From positions 1-32,069 of the forward strand of contig PLFE01000144.1 in the NCBI GenBank assembly GCA_003136675.1: a stretch of DNA of 32,069 bases, given 5' to 3'. The position numbers were made by a program, and so were the translations under genes. Shown piece by piece: positions 1 to 7,494 of this stretch. Under the pieces are notes generated by a model. It did not search any database and was not told the origin of the DNA. It saw only the letters and a program-made list of their open reading frames with translations. This stretch comes from Bryobacterales bacterium (GTDB taxonomy: Bacteria > Acidobacteriota > Terriglobia > Bryobacterales > Bryobacteraceae). Every line of letters starts with the position of its first letter. The stretch's first letter is position 1.

Positions 1-491
1 CCAGTCGCCCCGGCAGGCCCAGTAGGGCCGGATGACCCGGTTGGCCCACTCGGACCCTGGGCGCCCGTCGCCCCGGCCGCCGCCACTTGTACCCAGATGG
101 ATCCGTTACTCCCCGGTGTTACATTGTTGTTCGACGCGACAGCCCACCAGGATCCGCCCTGATAGGTCACCACGTTCAGCGGAGTGTAGGCCTGGCTGGA
201 GTTCCAGGCGCCCATCATCGTCGGCGTGACTCCATTCGCGCCCGTGATACCGCTGCTCACATGCCACGTGCCGCCTAAACACGAAAACATCGTCCCGGAC
301 GCGAGTGATAAAACCACGTTCGCCTTTCCCACCTGGCCGCTGCAGGTTCCGGAAGGATCATTCGTCACAGCCGGAGGAAAAAAGGCCGTCGAGCCGCTCA
401 AATCGAACTGTCCCAGCACAGTGCGATCGCCATTAATCGTAGTCTGTCCCCAGGCGTGTGCCGCCAGCAGAAACAGTGCAAGTTTCTTCAT
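1..491 (-). CDS. Secreted collagen-like protein, 3' part missing
   Basis: An open frame starts at ATG 491 and runs off the left edge (about 163 codons seen). A Shine-Dalgarno AAGGA (501-505, minus strand) lies 9 nt upstream and supports this start. The first 16 residues, MKKLALFLLAAHAWGQ, look like a Sec signal peptide. Around residues 95-135 a Trp/Tyr-rich segment (AWNSSQAYTPLNVVTYQGG, then SIWVQVA) resembles the CBM5/12-like modules that often precede collagen-type tails. The last residues before the edge are Gly-X-Y triplets (GATGAQGPSGPTGSSGPTG), which is the collagen signature. Such proteins are usually extracellular and structural or adhesive; no specific role can be given. It is divergent from infC across a 228-bp gap. 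Confidence is high that the gene is real and low on function. Confidence 0.8.
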   Translation of the reverse strand, partial: MKKLALFLLAAHAWGQTTINGDRTVLGQFDLSGSTAFFPPAVTNDPSGTCSGQVGKANVVLSLASGTMFSCLGGTWHVSSGITGANGVTPTMMGAWNSSQAYTPLNVVTYQGGSWWAVASNNNVTPGSNGSIWVQVAAAGATGAQGPSGPTGSSGPTGPAGAT

Positions 492-693
492 CAGGAGAAG
501 TCCTTTAGTTTTAATAATTTAGGAAGAGGGTAGCTGGGAGGGTCCGGCGAAAATCCGCCAGGACACACTACGCCCCTACTTGTCTGTGCCGCCACTCCGG
601 GAAATCTCTCAGTATTTTCTGTCACGTCTTCCTCTGCAAGAAATTTCGAAACTGGACACCCGATCCCCGCACCTGTACACTGAAACCAGAGTA

Positions 694-705
694 TTGTTTA
701 AACAA
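694..705. promoter_or_regulatory. 12-bp perfect palindrome upstream of infC
   Basis: TTGTTTAAACAA is its own reverse complement and ends 14 nt before the infC ATG. It lies in an AT-rich patch of an otherwise GC-rich gap (492-719) that must hold the promoters of both infC and the divergent collagen-like gene. It could be an operator or part of the infC promoter, or it could be chance. No clear -35/-10 pair could be assigned. Confidence 0.3.
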
Positions 706-719
706 ACGCTTATCTATAC

Positions 720-1334
720 ATGATTCCTGGAAGAAATTTCCCCCCTCGCCGTCAAAACCGACGTGAAAATGTGAACGAATCGATCCGGGCACGCGAGGTC
801 CGGGCAGTCTTCCCGGATGGAACCGCAGAAGTGATGCCTACTGCGGCCGCCCTTCGCAAAGCCCAGGAACTGGGCCTCGACCTGGTTGTGGTTTCCCCAA
901 CCGCTGTTCCGCCCGTAGCCAAAGCCATCGATTACGGCCACTATCAGTACGAGCTGAAAAAGAAACAGCACGAAGCCAAGAAAAAACAGCACGTTGTCCA
1001 GGTAAAGGAACTGAAATTCCGCCCCAATACGGACGACCACGACTACGATTTTAAGAAGAACCACGCGATCCGTTTCCTGCAGGAAGGCAACCGCGTGAAA
1101 GCCGTCGTGCAGTTCCGCGGCCGCGAAATCGCCCATACGGATATCGGGAAAAGGTTGTTGACCCGCTTTGCCGAGGATTTGTCCACCTACGGCAACGTGG
1201 AAGGCACGCCCCGGCTTGAAGGACGAAACGCTCACATCCTCATTAGTCCGTCAAAGGCGGTTGTGAAGGCCGCTGAGACGAAACTGGAAGATGCGGCGAA
1301 GGCGGCGGAAGCCAAGCGGGATCTGCCGGTTTAG
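720..1334 (+). CDS. infC: Translation initiation factor IF-3
   Basis: IF-3 binds the 30S subunit, prevents early 50S joining and proofreads the initiator tRNA-start codon pair. The 204-residue protein shows the family pattern throughout: VNESIRAREVRAVFPDG near residue 18, the ALRKAQELGLDLVVVSP and PPVAKAIDYGHYQYE blocks of the N-domain, a lysine-rich linker, VKELKFRPNTDDHDYD, and the C-domain core VVQFRGREIAHTDIGKRLL. A short Ala/Lys-rich tail follows. Length fits, since bacterial IF-3 is usually 170-200 residues plus variable tails. ATG 720 is the only good upstream start, but no Shine-Dalgarno is visible; GTG 771 is a weaker alternative. rpmI and rplT, its usual partners, do not follow. A ThuA-domain gene begins 37 bp downstream. 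Confidence 0.97.
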   Translation: MIPGRNFPPRRQNRRENVNESIRAREVRAVFPDGTAEVMPTAAALRKAQELGLDLVVVSPTAVPPVAKAIDYGHYQYELKKKQHEAKKKQHVVQVKELKFRPNTDDHDYDFKKNHAIRFLQEGNRVKAVVQFRGREIAHTDIGKRLLTRFAEDLSTYGNVEGTPRLEGRNAHILISPSKAVVKAAETKLEDAAKAAEAKRDLPV

Positions 1335-1371
1335 CTCCAAGTCGCTCCCAATTTCGGGAAACCACTCAACC

Positions 1372-2289
1372 ATGCGAAGCAATCTCTTGTTAGCGGGTGC
1401 GCTCGCCTTCACGCTCCTCCATGGAGAGAGCCTGCCTCCCGAGCAGAAGCAGAAAGTGGACAAAGCCATTCCCGTCGGAGCGCCGGCCGCGCCCAGGAAG
1501 CCTCGACGCATGCTGGTGACTAACCTGGAAATGCGCGATGGCCATCCGTGGCGCGGCAGTTCCCACGAAACCATTCCGGCCGCTAACTACGCCATTGAAC
1601 AAATGGGCAAACGCACGGGCGCATATGAAGCTGTGTTCAGCGACGACGTCGAGATGTTCCGGCCAGCCCGCATTAAGCAGTTTGATGCCATCTGCTTTCT
1701 GAATACCGTAGGCGTGTTATTCGAAGACGCGGAGCTAAGAAAGTCGCTGCTCGCCTTCGTCGCGAGCGGCAAGGGATTCGTGGGGATTCACGATGCCATT
1801 GCGACCTTCGTGCAGTATCCGAAGTACGACCAGTGGCCCCCGTTCGGCCAGATGCTCGGCGGCACCGAAAATGGTGGCCATCCCTGGGACGGAGAGAACA
1901 TGACGGTGAAGGTGGACGACCCGGCCAGCCCGCTCAACGCGGTGTTCCACGGCGACGAATTCCAGATCGCCGACCAAGCCTTCCAACTTCAGGAGCCAGC
2001 CCTGCGCGACCATCTCCACGTGCTGCTCAGCGTCGATGTGGAGAAGACCGGCTTCTTTCCCGGGCATCACATCCTGCCCGTTCGCACAGGGGACAAGGAT
2101 TTCCCCCTGACGTGGATTCGGGCCTATGGAAAAGGGCGCGTGTTCTACAGTTCCCTGGGGCACGGCGCGCCCGTCTTTTGGAACGCACCGCTGCTTGCGC
2201 ACTTCCTCGCCGGCATACAATTCGCATTGGGCGACCTGAAGGCCGATAGTACGCCCAGCGCAAGACTGTCCGCGCAGGGGAACGAATAG
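1372..2289 (+). CDS. Secreted ThuA-domain protein
   Basis: The 305-residue protein belongs to the ThuA-like (trehalose utilisation) family, which has a class-I glutamine-amidotransferase-like fold and is often found in sugar catabolism of soil bacteria; its biochemical role is mostly unproven. Visible family blocks are FDAICFLNTVG, SGKGFVGIHDAIATF, GGHPWDGENMTVKVDDP and PLTWIRAYGKGRVFYSSLGH. The frame is open further upstream, but ATG 1372 is preferred because it gives a signal peptide (MRSNLLLAGALAFTLLHGES) and because the upstream codons overlap infC and encode an Arg-rich, non-secretory stretch. It lies 37 bp after infC in the same direction; any functional link with infC is unlikely. The family call is good, the substrate unknown. 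Confidence 0.88.
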   Translation: MRSNLLLAGALAFTLLHGESLPPEQKQKVDKAIPVGAPAAPRKPRRMLVTNLEMRDGHPWRGSSHETIPAANYAIEQMGKRTGAYEAVFSDDVEMFRPARIKQFDAICFLNTVGVLFEDAELRKSLLAFVASGKGFVGIHDAIATFVQYPKYDQWPPFGQMLGGTENGGHPWDGENMTVKVDDPASPLNAVFHGDEFQIADQAFQLQEPALRDHLHVLLSVDVEKTGFFPGHHILPVRTGDKDFPLTWIRAYGKGRVFYSSLGHGAPVFWNAPLLAHFLAGIQFALGDLKADSTPSARLSAQGNE

Positions 2290-2293
2290 CGCG

Positions 2294-2400
2294 GGGTGAA
2301 AACCCGACGAAGCCCCCCAATCCAAATCCCGATTCTCATCCACGCCAATCATCTTGCCCCTTTCCCCACGGATGATCGTATTCACCGGACGAAGATCTTC
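2294..2400 (-). pseudogene. Remnant copy of the 3' end of the permuted ATP-grasp-like gene
   Basis: This 107-bp stretch matches 2476-2585, the 3' end of the intact gene next door, at about 82% by hand alignment with a single 3-bp gap. The encoded peptides are near-identical: EDLRPVNTIIRGERGKMIGV here versus DDLRPVNTIIRTGRGKMMGV there, both leading to a terminal GFHP. Many differences are synonymous, which suggests the ancestor was a working paralogue or a tandem copy that later lost everything but its tail. It has no start or stop of its own and lies between the ThuA gene and the six-gene operon. Confidence 0.75.
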
Positions 2401-2465
2401 TTCGCGTCTCCGAGTGGTGACGCCGGAGGTACCCTGTCGAGCGATGCTTCTTTCGTTGTGCCTCC

Positions 2466-3659
2466 TTAGACCACAGGGTGAAAACCTGCCGACGCCCCCA
2501 CCCAATCCAAATCCCGATTCTGATCGACCCCCATCATCTTGCCGCGCCCCGTGCGAATGATCGTATTCACCGGCCGTAGATCATCCCCTAAACCCAAATA
2601 CATCACGCGCACTTCCGCCTTCGCATCGCCTGGCGGCGTATGAATCGTAGCCGCGAAATCCATGCGCTCCTGCAAGATATAGCTTGATCGTTCCGAATCC
2701 GGTACGGCCGCGATCTCCTCCGCCGTTGGACCGATGGTCACACCCAAACCCGCAAACGAAAATAATGGCTTCAAAACCAAACGCTCAGGTGCCAGCGGCA
2801 GCTCCTTGACATCGTTCAAAAACCACGTCTGAGGAACCGTCTCATGCTTCAACCACGGCAACGAAAACTTGCTGATTCGAAAGAACCAGTTGGGATGCCC
2901 GGCCCACTCAACATCCAGATCGTCCCGCCAGTCGAACGCCAACTGCACATCCCGCCGGATCAATTCATCCGCGATCGCCCGGTTGTAAATCCGTTTGATG
3001 GGAACCGTGCGGCCGCCTTCACGGTAAAAAAGCCGCCGCCCTTCGCGCGTAACGCTGCGGATATCCACCGTCTTGATTCCGCAGATGCGCTCCGTCACCA
3101 GAAAATCCGGCAGTGTCTTCTGTTCCAGCGGATCGATTTCCAGCAGCACCACGTTCAGCGGATCATGCCCGCCAACCACCGCTCGCTGAAACAGCCGGTA
3201 GTATTCCGATTGAGTCAAACCGCTCAGCATCGTACTCAGGCCAACATCCAAGCCATACACGTCGCGATACGCATTCGCCAGCGTCAACTGGAACCCATAA
3301 AGCGAAGGAAAGCCCTGGATTTCCACCAGCTTGGGCATCCATTCCCCGTCCTCACCGCGCACGATTCCGAAATCCGCCTGCACGAACAACGGCCGCGCAT
3401 CCACGCCGGGAACGCGAAACGCCGCGGGAATCACCTGATCCGCGGCCGCAAGATACGCGGGATTCGAAACCAGTTGCCACACCAGCTCCTGCCCGGCAAC
3501 AGCCATCCGCTGCAATAACTCCTGGGGAAAGAAGCAGGGCGTCTCGCTACAGCGAAACTTCACGTGCGCGCCGCTCCGCTCATCAATCTCGCGGAGAAAG
3601 CGCGTGTACTTCTCCGGCGTGAAGCGCGCGTTGAATTCGCGCCGGTATTCCGGAATCAT
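2466..3659 (-). CDS. Putative circularly permuted ATP-grasp-like ligase
   Basis: This 397-residue protein has features of circularly permuted ATP-grasp enzymes (glutathionylspermidine-synthase-like fold). A substrate/metal-type element, PKLVEIQGFPSLYGFQ (residues 109-124), comes before the nucleotide-binding-type Lys-Pro and glycine loop VLKPLFSFAGLGV (295-307), the reverse of the normal ATP-grasp order. YILQERMDF (337-345), EVRVMYLGLG (359-368) and KRIYNRAI (about 222-229) also fit. Its predicted action is ATP-dependent amide bond formation; substrates are unknown. It is the last gene of a six-gene minus-strand operon and its ATG overlaps the stop of the M29 gene by 4 bp (ATGA), implying translational coupling. 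The family assignment is inferred from motif order and is not certain; the gene itself is secure. Confidence 0.7.
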   Translation of the reverse strand: MIPEYRREFNARFTPEKYTRFLREIDERSGAHVKFRCSETPCFFPQELLQRMAVAGQELVWQLVSNPAYLAAADQVIPAAFRVPGVDARPLFVQADFGIVRGEDGEWMPKLVEIQGFPSLYGFQLTLANAYRDVYGLDVGLSTMLSGLTQSEYYRLFQRAVVGGHDPLNVVLLEIDPLEQKTLPDFLVTERICGIKTVDIRSVTREGRRLFYREGGRTVPIKRIYNRAIADELIRRDVQLAFDWRDDLDVEWAGHPNWFFRISKFSLPWLKHETVPQTWFLNDVKELPLAPERLVLKPLFSFAGLGVTIGPTAEEIAAVPDSERSSYILQERMDFAATIHTPPGDAKAEVRVMYLGLGDDLRPVNTIIRTGRGKMMGVDQNRDLDWVGASAGFHPVV

Positions 3660-4684
3660 GCGCCGTTGAAAACGAAGTTGCCGTGTTCCATGATCTTGTG
3701 ATCGTCCAGCCAGATGTTGAAGTGGCGCCCCACTACGTCAATATGCGTTGACGAATACCAGTCCGCGCCGGTGTGAAATCCGTAAGGATTTCCAAAAGCC
3801 ATATGGACGCCGGGAATCTTCTCGTCCTGCAGAATGTTGCCGATCACATCGTGCAGCCGGATATTCGTACCAATCGCGAATTCGCCCACCCGGTTGCTGT
3901 TCTCATCGGTGTGCGTGTACTCCCAGAACTCCCTTTCCAGTTCTTTGTTGTTGCTGCAAGCCTCCACCAGCCGGTTCTTTTCCACGCGCACAGTGAGCGG
4001 CTCATCGCGCAGATTCCCATACTTCGCGCACAGGTAATCCCCCACCACGCCATCGATTACAAACGTTCCGTTCACCTCACCTGGCGTCGTGAACGTTTCG
4101 CCTCCCGGCAGATTGCCCCACTTCAGCGGCGAGATGATCCCGCTGGTCTTCACCCACCGGTAATCCGGATTCATATCGGCCACAATATCGGTGCCCGCCT
4201 CCGTGGTACACCGCACCCTTCGCGCCGCTCCTGCCTTCTGCCAGATCACCGTGCTGATGCGGTCCACTTCGTTGTAATCCGCGCGCATCCCGTCCAGCAT
4301 GATCTCTTTCGTAATATTCACCATGTGCGCATGGCGGATCTTGCGGCGGTTCACCACGTCCGTCATCTGCATGCGCGTCTTCAATTCCCCATGCTGCGCC
4401 TGCACCGCGAATATGCTCACCTGACTGGTTTCCATGTCGTCCAGAATCAACTGCGGCATCGTGTCCAAAGGCCGCTCCGCATATTCCTCCAGAGTGAAAG
4501 CATTGAACGCCGACCCCAACTCATCCAGTTCCTTCACCAGCGCAGCCGCAATCTCTTCGCAGGCGCAATCGGTAATCACCGTCACTTTCTCGCTGGGCTG
4601 CACGCGCAGGCAGACGTGGACCGCATTATGCGCGCCCTGGCTCAATTCGTGATCAAAAGGCATTTTCAAGAGATCCTGTTTCAT
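3656..4684 (-). CDS. M29-type (leucyl/AmpS-AmpT-like) metallo-aminopeptidase
   Basis: The 342-residue protein resembles family M29 aminopeptidases, which remove N-terminal residues using two metal ions. Candidate metal ligands are all present in order: Glu196 in NLPGGETFTTP, Glu258 in RVGEFAIGTN, His284 in GVHMAFGNPYG, and His304/Asp306 in SSTHIDVVG. The usual M29 length is around 370-410, so this is slightly short, mainly at the N-terminus. No signal peptide is seen, so it is probably cytoplasmic. It starts 6 bp after the GCS2 ligase stop and overlaps the next gene by 4 bp. In this operon it may trim or recycle the ligase product rather than serve general proteolysis; that is inference. Confidence 0.82.
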   Translation of the reverse strand: MKQDLLKMPFDHELSQGAHNAVHVCLRVQPSEKVTVITDCACEEIAAALVKELDELGSAFNAFTLEEYAERPLDTMPQLILDDMETSQVSIFAVQAQHGELKTRMQMTDVVNRRKIRHAHMVNITKEIMLDGMRADYNEVDRISTVIWQKAGAARRVRCTTEAGTDIVADMNPDYRWVKTSGIISPLKWGNLPGGETFTTPGEVNGTFVIDGVVGDYLCAKYGNLRDEPLTVRVEKNRLVEACSNNKELEREFWEYTHTDENSNRVGEFAIGTNIRLHDVIGNILQDEKIPGVHMAFGNPYGFHTGADWYSSTHIDVVGRHFNIWLDDHKIMEHGNFVFNGA

Positions 4685-4690
4685 TCGTGG

Positions 4691-5818
4691 TCAGGCTGCT
4701 GTTGCAGCAGGCGCAAATACGCCGGCCTCCGTTTCGGAAATAATGTAGTCCACCACGCGCTTCAAATCTCCGGTTTCTTGAAAGACCCGGATTTGGCGGT
4801 CAGCCCCACTTCCATTCCTCAGGATCGTGCGGATGTAATCGATTTCCTTCCGCGAACCCAGCTCATCCACCACATCGTCGATGAACTCCAGATACTCCTC
4901 CATCAGCACCCGGACCGGAACCTCAACGCCTTTGCCAAAATCGATCAGCAGCCCGTCGAGTCCGTATCGCACCGCGCGCCATTTGTTCTCCATGATCAGC
5001 AGCCGCCGGTACAGCCGGAATCCCTGGTTCGCCGAATAGAGCTTGTAAAGCTTCGCCACCGTCGCCTGAATCAAGGCGGCCAGCGCGATGGTCTCATCCA
5101 CGCGCATCGGAACATCGCAACAGCGGAACTCCAGCGTGGGAAAGTTCGGATGCGGCCGGATGTCCCACCAGATCTTCTTCGCGTTATCGATGCAGTTGGT
5201 CCGCACCAGCAGTTTCACGAAGCTGTCGTACTCGCCCCAACTCGGGAAATAGTCGGGGATATTGGTCCGCGGAAACTTGTCGAACACCTTGCACCGGTAC
5301 GACTTCAGCCCCGTATCCATGCCCATCCAGAAAGGCGAATTAGTGGAAAGCGCCAGCATGTGCGGCACAAAGTAACGCGCCGCGTTCATAATCTGAATCG
5401 CCGTCTCGCGGTCTTCCACCCCCACGTGTACGTGCAATCCGAAAATCAAATTCGCGCGCGCCACAATTTTCAAATCCTGCACGATCGTCAAATAGCGCTC
5501 ATCCGGATAAATCTCCTGATTGCGCCAATCGGCGAACGGATGAGTTCCAGCCGCGGCCAGACTCAACCCATTCTTCTTGGCCAGTTGAATGATGCCGCGC
5601 CGCAGCTCGGTAACATCTTCCCGCGCGCTCTGAATGTCCTTGCAGATGCCGGTGCCCACTTCCACCACCGATTGATGCATCTCCGCCTTCACGCGCTCCT
5701 GCAGCAGCAGCTTCCCCTGCTCCAGAATTTCCGAAGACAGGTGCGACCGCAGATCCCGCGTTTCCGGATCAATCGTCTGGTACTCTTCCTCGATCCCAAT
5801 CGTGAAGCTGGGCCGCAT
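4691..5818 (-). CDS. GCS2/YbdK-type carboxylate-amine ligase
   Basis: The 375-residue protein belongs to glutamate-cysteine ligase family 2 (COG2170, YbdK-like), glutamine-synthetase-fold enzymes that join a carboxylate to an amine using ATP. Family marks are the N-terminal GIEEEY (residues 8-13), the GLHVHVG block (127-133), SPFW (161-164) and RPHPNFPTLEFRCCDVP (221-237). ATG 5818 is preceded by an AAGGGGG Shine-Dalgarno that overlaps the stop of the upstream ATP-grasp gene. Many YbdK proteins have only weak glutamate-cysteine ligase activity, and their true substrates are unknown. Pairing with an ATP-grasp ligase one gene upstream suggests sequential couplings in one pathway. Confidence 0.9.
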   Translation of the reverse strand: MRPSFTIGIEEEYQTIDPETRDLRSHLSSEILEQGKLLLQERVKAEMHQSVVEVGTGICKDIQSAREDVTELRRGIIQLAKKNGLSLAAAGTHPFADWRNQEIYPDERYLTIVQDLKIVARANLIFGLHVHVGVEDRETAIQIMNAARYFVPHMLALSTNSPFWMGMDTGLKSYRCKVFDKFPRTNIPDYFPSWGEYDSFVKLLVRTNCIDNAKKIWWDIRPHPNFPTLEFRCCDVPMRVDETIALAALIQATVAKLYKLYSANQGFRLYRRLLIMENKWRAVRYGLDGLLIDFGKGVEVPVRVLMEEYLEFIDDVVDELGSRKEIDYIRTILRNGSGADRQIRVFQETGDLKRVVDYIISETEAGVFAPAATAA

Positions 5819-5823
5819 CTGTT

Positions 5824-6756
5824 TTACCCCCTTAGGAATGATGCCCAGCGCATTTCCCGCGCCGGGTCTTCATCGCTCAACGCCTTCTCTACCGCCAGCT
5901 TGCCCACTTCATTCACAATCCACTCGAAGTTCACTGGCCCCACCGAGTTGAAATCCGCATCCGGAGCCGGATTCAGGAAGTCGATCGCATACGGGATTCC
6001 GTCCTGCACCGCAAACTCCACCGTATTTAGATCGTAACCGAGCGCGCGGCATAAAGTGAGCGCATCGTCGTGAACTCGCTGGAGCAATCGCGGGTCCACC
6101 GGCGGCCCGTCCAGCACATAACGGTGCGCGTGTGGCCGGCGCGGATCGTATTGCATGATGTGTACGGCCTTCTGCCCCACCACGTAACAACGGAAGTATT
6201 CCGTAAATTCAATGCCCTGTTGCAGCGTCATGCAGAGGTCGCCCGAATCGTCATAAGCCGTAAACAACTCCTCCGGGCTGTGTACCTTGTACACGCTTTT
6301 CCATCCGCCGCCGCTGTAAGGCTTCAGGAAAGCCGGGAAGCCGATGTACTCCATCACTTCTTCCCAGTTCAGCGGATAGATCAAATTGCGCATCGAAAGA
6401 TCCGTGGTCCCCGGCGGATGCTTATGATGCGGCAGAACCACCGTCCGCGGCACAGCGACGCCGATCTTGGAAGCCAGCGCGTAGTTAAAGAACTTATCGT
6501 CCGCGCCCCACCAGAAAGGATTGTTGATCACAATGGTTCCGTTCAGAACCGTGTTCTTCAAATACGCCCGGTAGAACGGGATATCGTGCGAGATCCGGTC
6601 GATGATCACGCGGTAGCCGGATGGCTCGGCCATCCTCACTCCGCCGATCTTGATATGCTCCGCAACCACGCCATCAATCTGCCAGGAGTTGATGCGATCC
6701 ACCAGCGCCGGCGGAAACGTGGTCTCCATTCCGTAGATGATTCCGATTTTCTTCAT
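5824..6756 (-). CDS. RimK-like ATP-grasp ligase
   Basis: The 310-residue protein shows a normal-order ATP-grasp domain. It has an N-terminal pre-ATP-grasp Rossmann-type strand (KKIGIIYGMETTFP), a central AFLKPYSGGGWKSVYKV with the ATP-binding lysine (about residue 145), TLQQGIEFTEYFRCYVVG, and a C-terminal metal-binding element YAIDFLNPAPDADFN (256-270) with Asp259 and Asn262. Enzymes of this kind form amide bonds through acyl-phosphates. A Shine-Dalgarno AGGAAAG lies just before ATG 6756. It sits between the esterase (21-bp gap) and the GCS2 ligase (5-bp gap). The substrate cannot be predicted. Confidence 0.85.
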   Translation of the reverse strand: MKKIGIIYGMETTFPPALVDRINSWQIDGVVAEHIKIGGVRMAEPSGYRVIIDRISHDIPFYRAYLKNTVLNGTIVINNPFWWGADDKFFNYALASKIGVAVPRTVVLPHHKHPPGTTDLSMRNLIYPLNWEEVMEYIGFPAFLKPYSGGGWKSVYKVHSPEELFTAYDDSGDLCMTLQQGIEFTEYFRCYVVGQKAVHIMQYDPRRPHAHRYVLDGPPVDPRLLQRVHDDALTLCRALGYDLNTVEFAVQDGIPYAIDFLNPAPDADFNSVGPVNFEWIVNEVGKLAVEKALSDEDPAREMRWASFLRG

Positions 6757-6777
6757 GAGCTTTCCTGTCTAAAGCAG

Positions 6778-7494
6778 CTATCCAAAATATTTCTTCGTCA
6801 TCTCGCGCCAGTCCGGCCAGTCATGCTTCACGCCCGGCCCCCAGACATCCATCCAGTGCGGAATATCCTTCGGGCCCATGATGCGCGCCATCCGCCAGTT
6901 CGCATCCAGGCACGGGTCCCACTCGGACGTCGCCAGCACCAGTCTGCTATTTTGCCGGAGACGCTCCAGAATGTTATGGTCGCTCAGGTTCGGTAAATAG
7001 TCCGGCGGGTTATTGAAGTAACAGTTCTCGTCATAGTAGCCGCCCAGGAACTGTCGGATGTCGAAAGAGCCGCTCATGCTCACGCAATCGCTGAACACCC
7101 ACGGATACTTCAATGCGAAATTTAGCGAGAAGTACCCGCCGAAACTGCACCCCGTCAAACCCAGGCGCGGATTTTGATTCTTCTGGCGGATCAAGGGCAC
7201 AACCTCATTCAGCACGTACGCCTCATATTGCATGTGCCGTCGCACGCGGTCGCGCGGATGCGCGCTCCGGTTATACCAGCTTTCCCCATCCACGCTGTCA
7301 ATGCAGAAAGCTTGCAGATGCCCTTGTTCATACTGCCAGTTCACCGCGCCAATCAGCCCGTTGTTCTCGTAATCGAAAAACCTCCCGCGCGATGAGGGGA
7401 ACGTGATCAGCGGAAATCCGCCGTGCCCATAGATCATCAATTCCATATCCCGCCCCAGCGAGGGACTCCACCACTTGTGATATTCCCGATTCAT
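6778..7494 (-). CDS. Putative esterase (alpha/beta hydrolase, esterase-D-like)
   Basis: The 238-residue protein matches the Esterase (PF00756-like) group of alpha/beta hydrolases. The nucleophile elbow is GCSFGG with Ser117; the probable acid is Asp193 or Asp197 (SEWDPCLDAN) and the base is His224 (GVKHDWPDW). The N-terminus MNREYHKWWSPSLGRDMELM has no signal peptide and reads like the usual first strands of the family. Its ATG (7492-7494) directly abuts the TAA of the GDSL hydrolase gene, giving TAAATG, so the two are almost surely co-translated. In an operon with three ligases it could release or protect a carboxyl group, or hydrolyse an activated intermediate; this is inference. Confidence 0.85.
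   Translation of the reverse strand: MNREYHKWWSPSLGRDMELMIYGHGGFPLITFPSSRGRFFDYENNGLIGAVNWQYEQGHLQAFCIDSVDGESWYNRSAHPRDRVRRHMQYEAYVLNEVVPLIRQKNQNPRLGLTGCSFGGYFSLNFALKYPWVFSDCVSMSGSFDIRQFLGGYYDENCYFNNPPDYLPNLSDHNILERLRQNSRLVLATSEWDPCLDANWRMARIMGPKDIPHWMDVWGPGVKHDWPDWREMTKKYFG

Noticed and set aside
3773-6037. A 754-codon open frame on the plus strand, antisense to the M29 and GCS2 genes
   Set aside because: It is a shadow of two well-supported genes in GC-rich DNA; its translation is rich in His, Arg and Gln with no domain pattern, and the minus-strand genes have clear family motifs.
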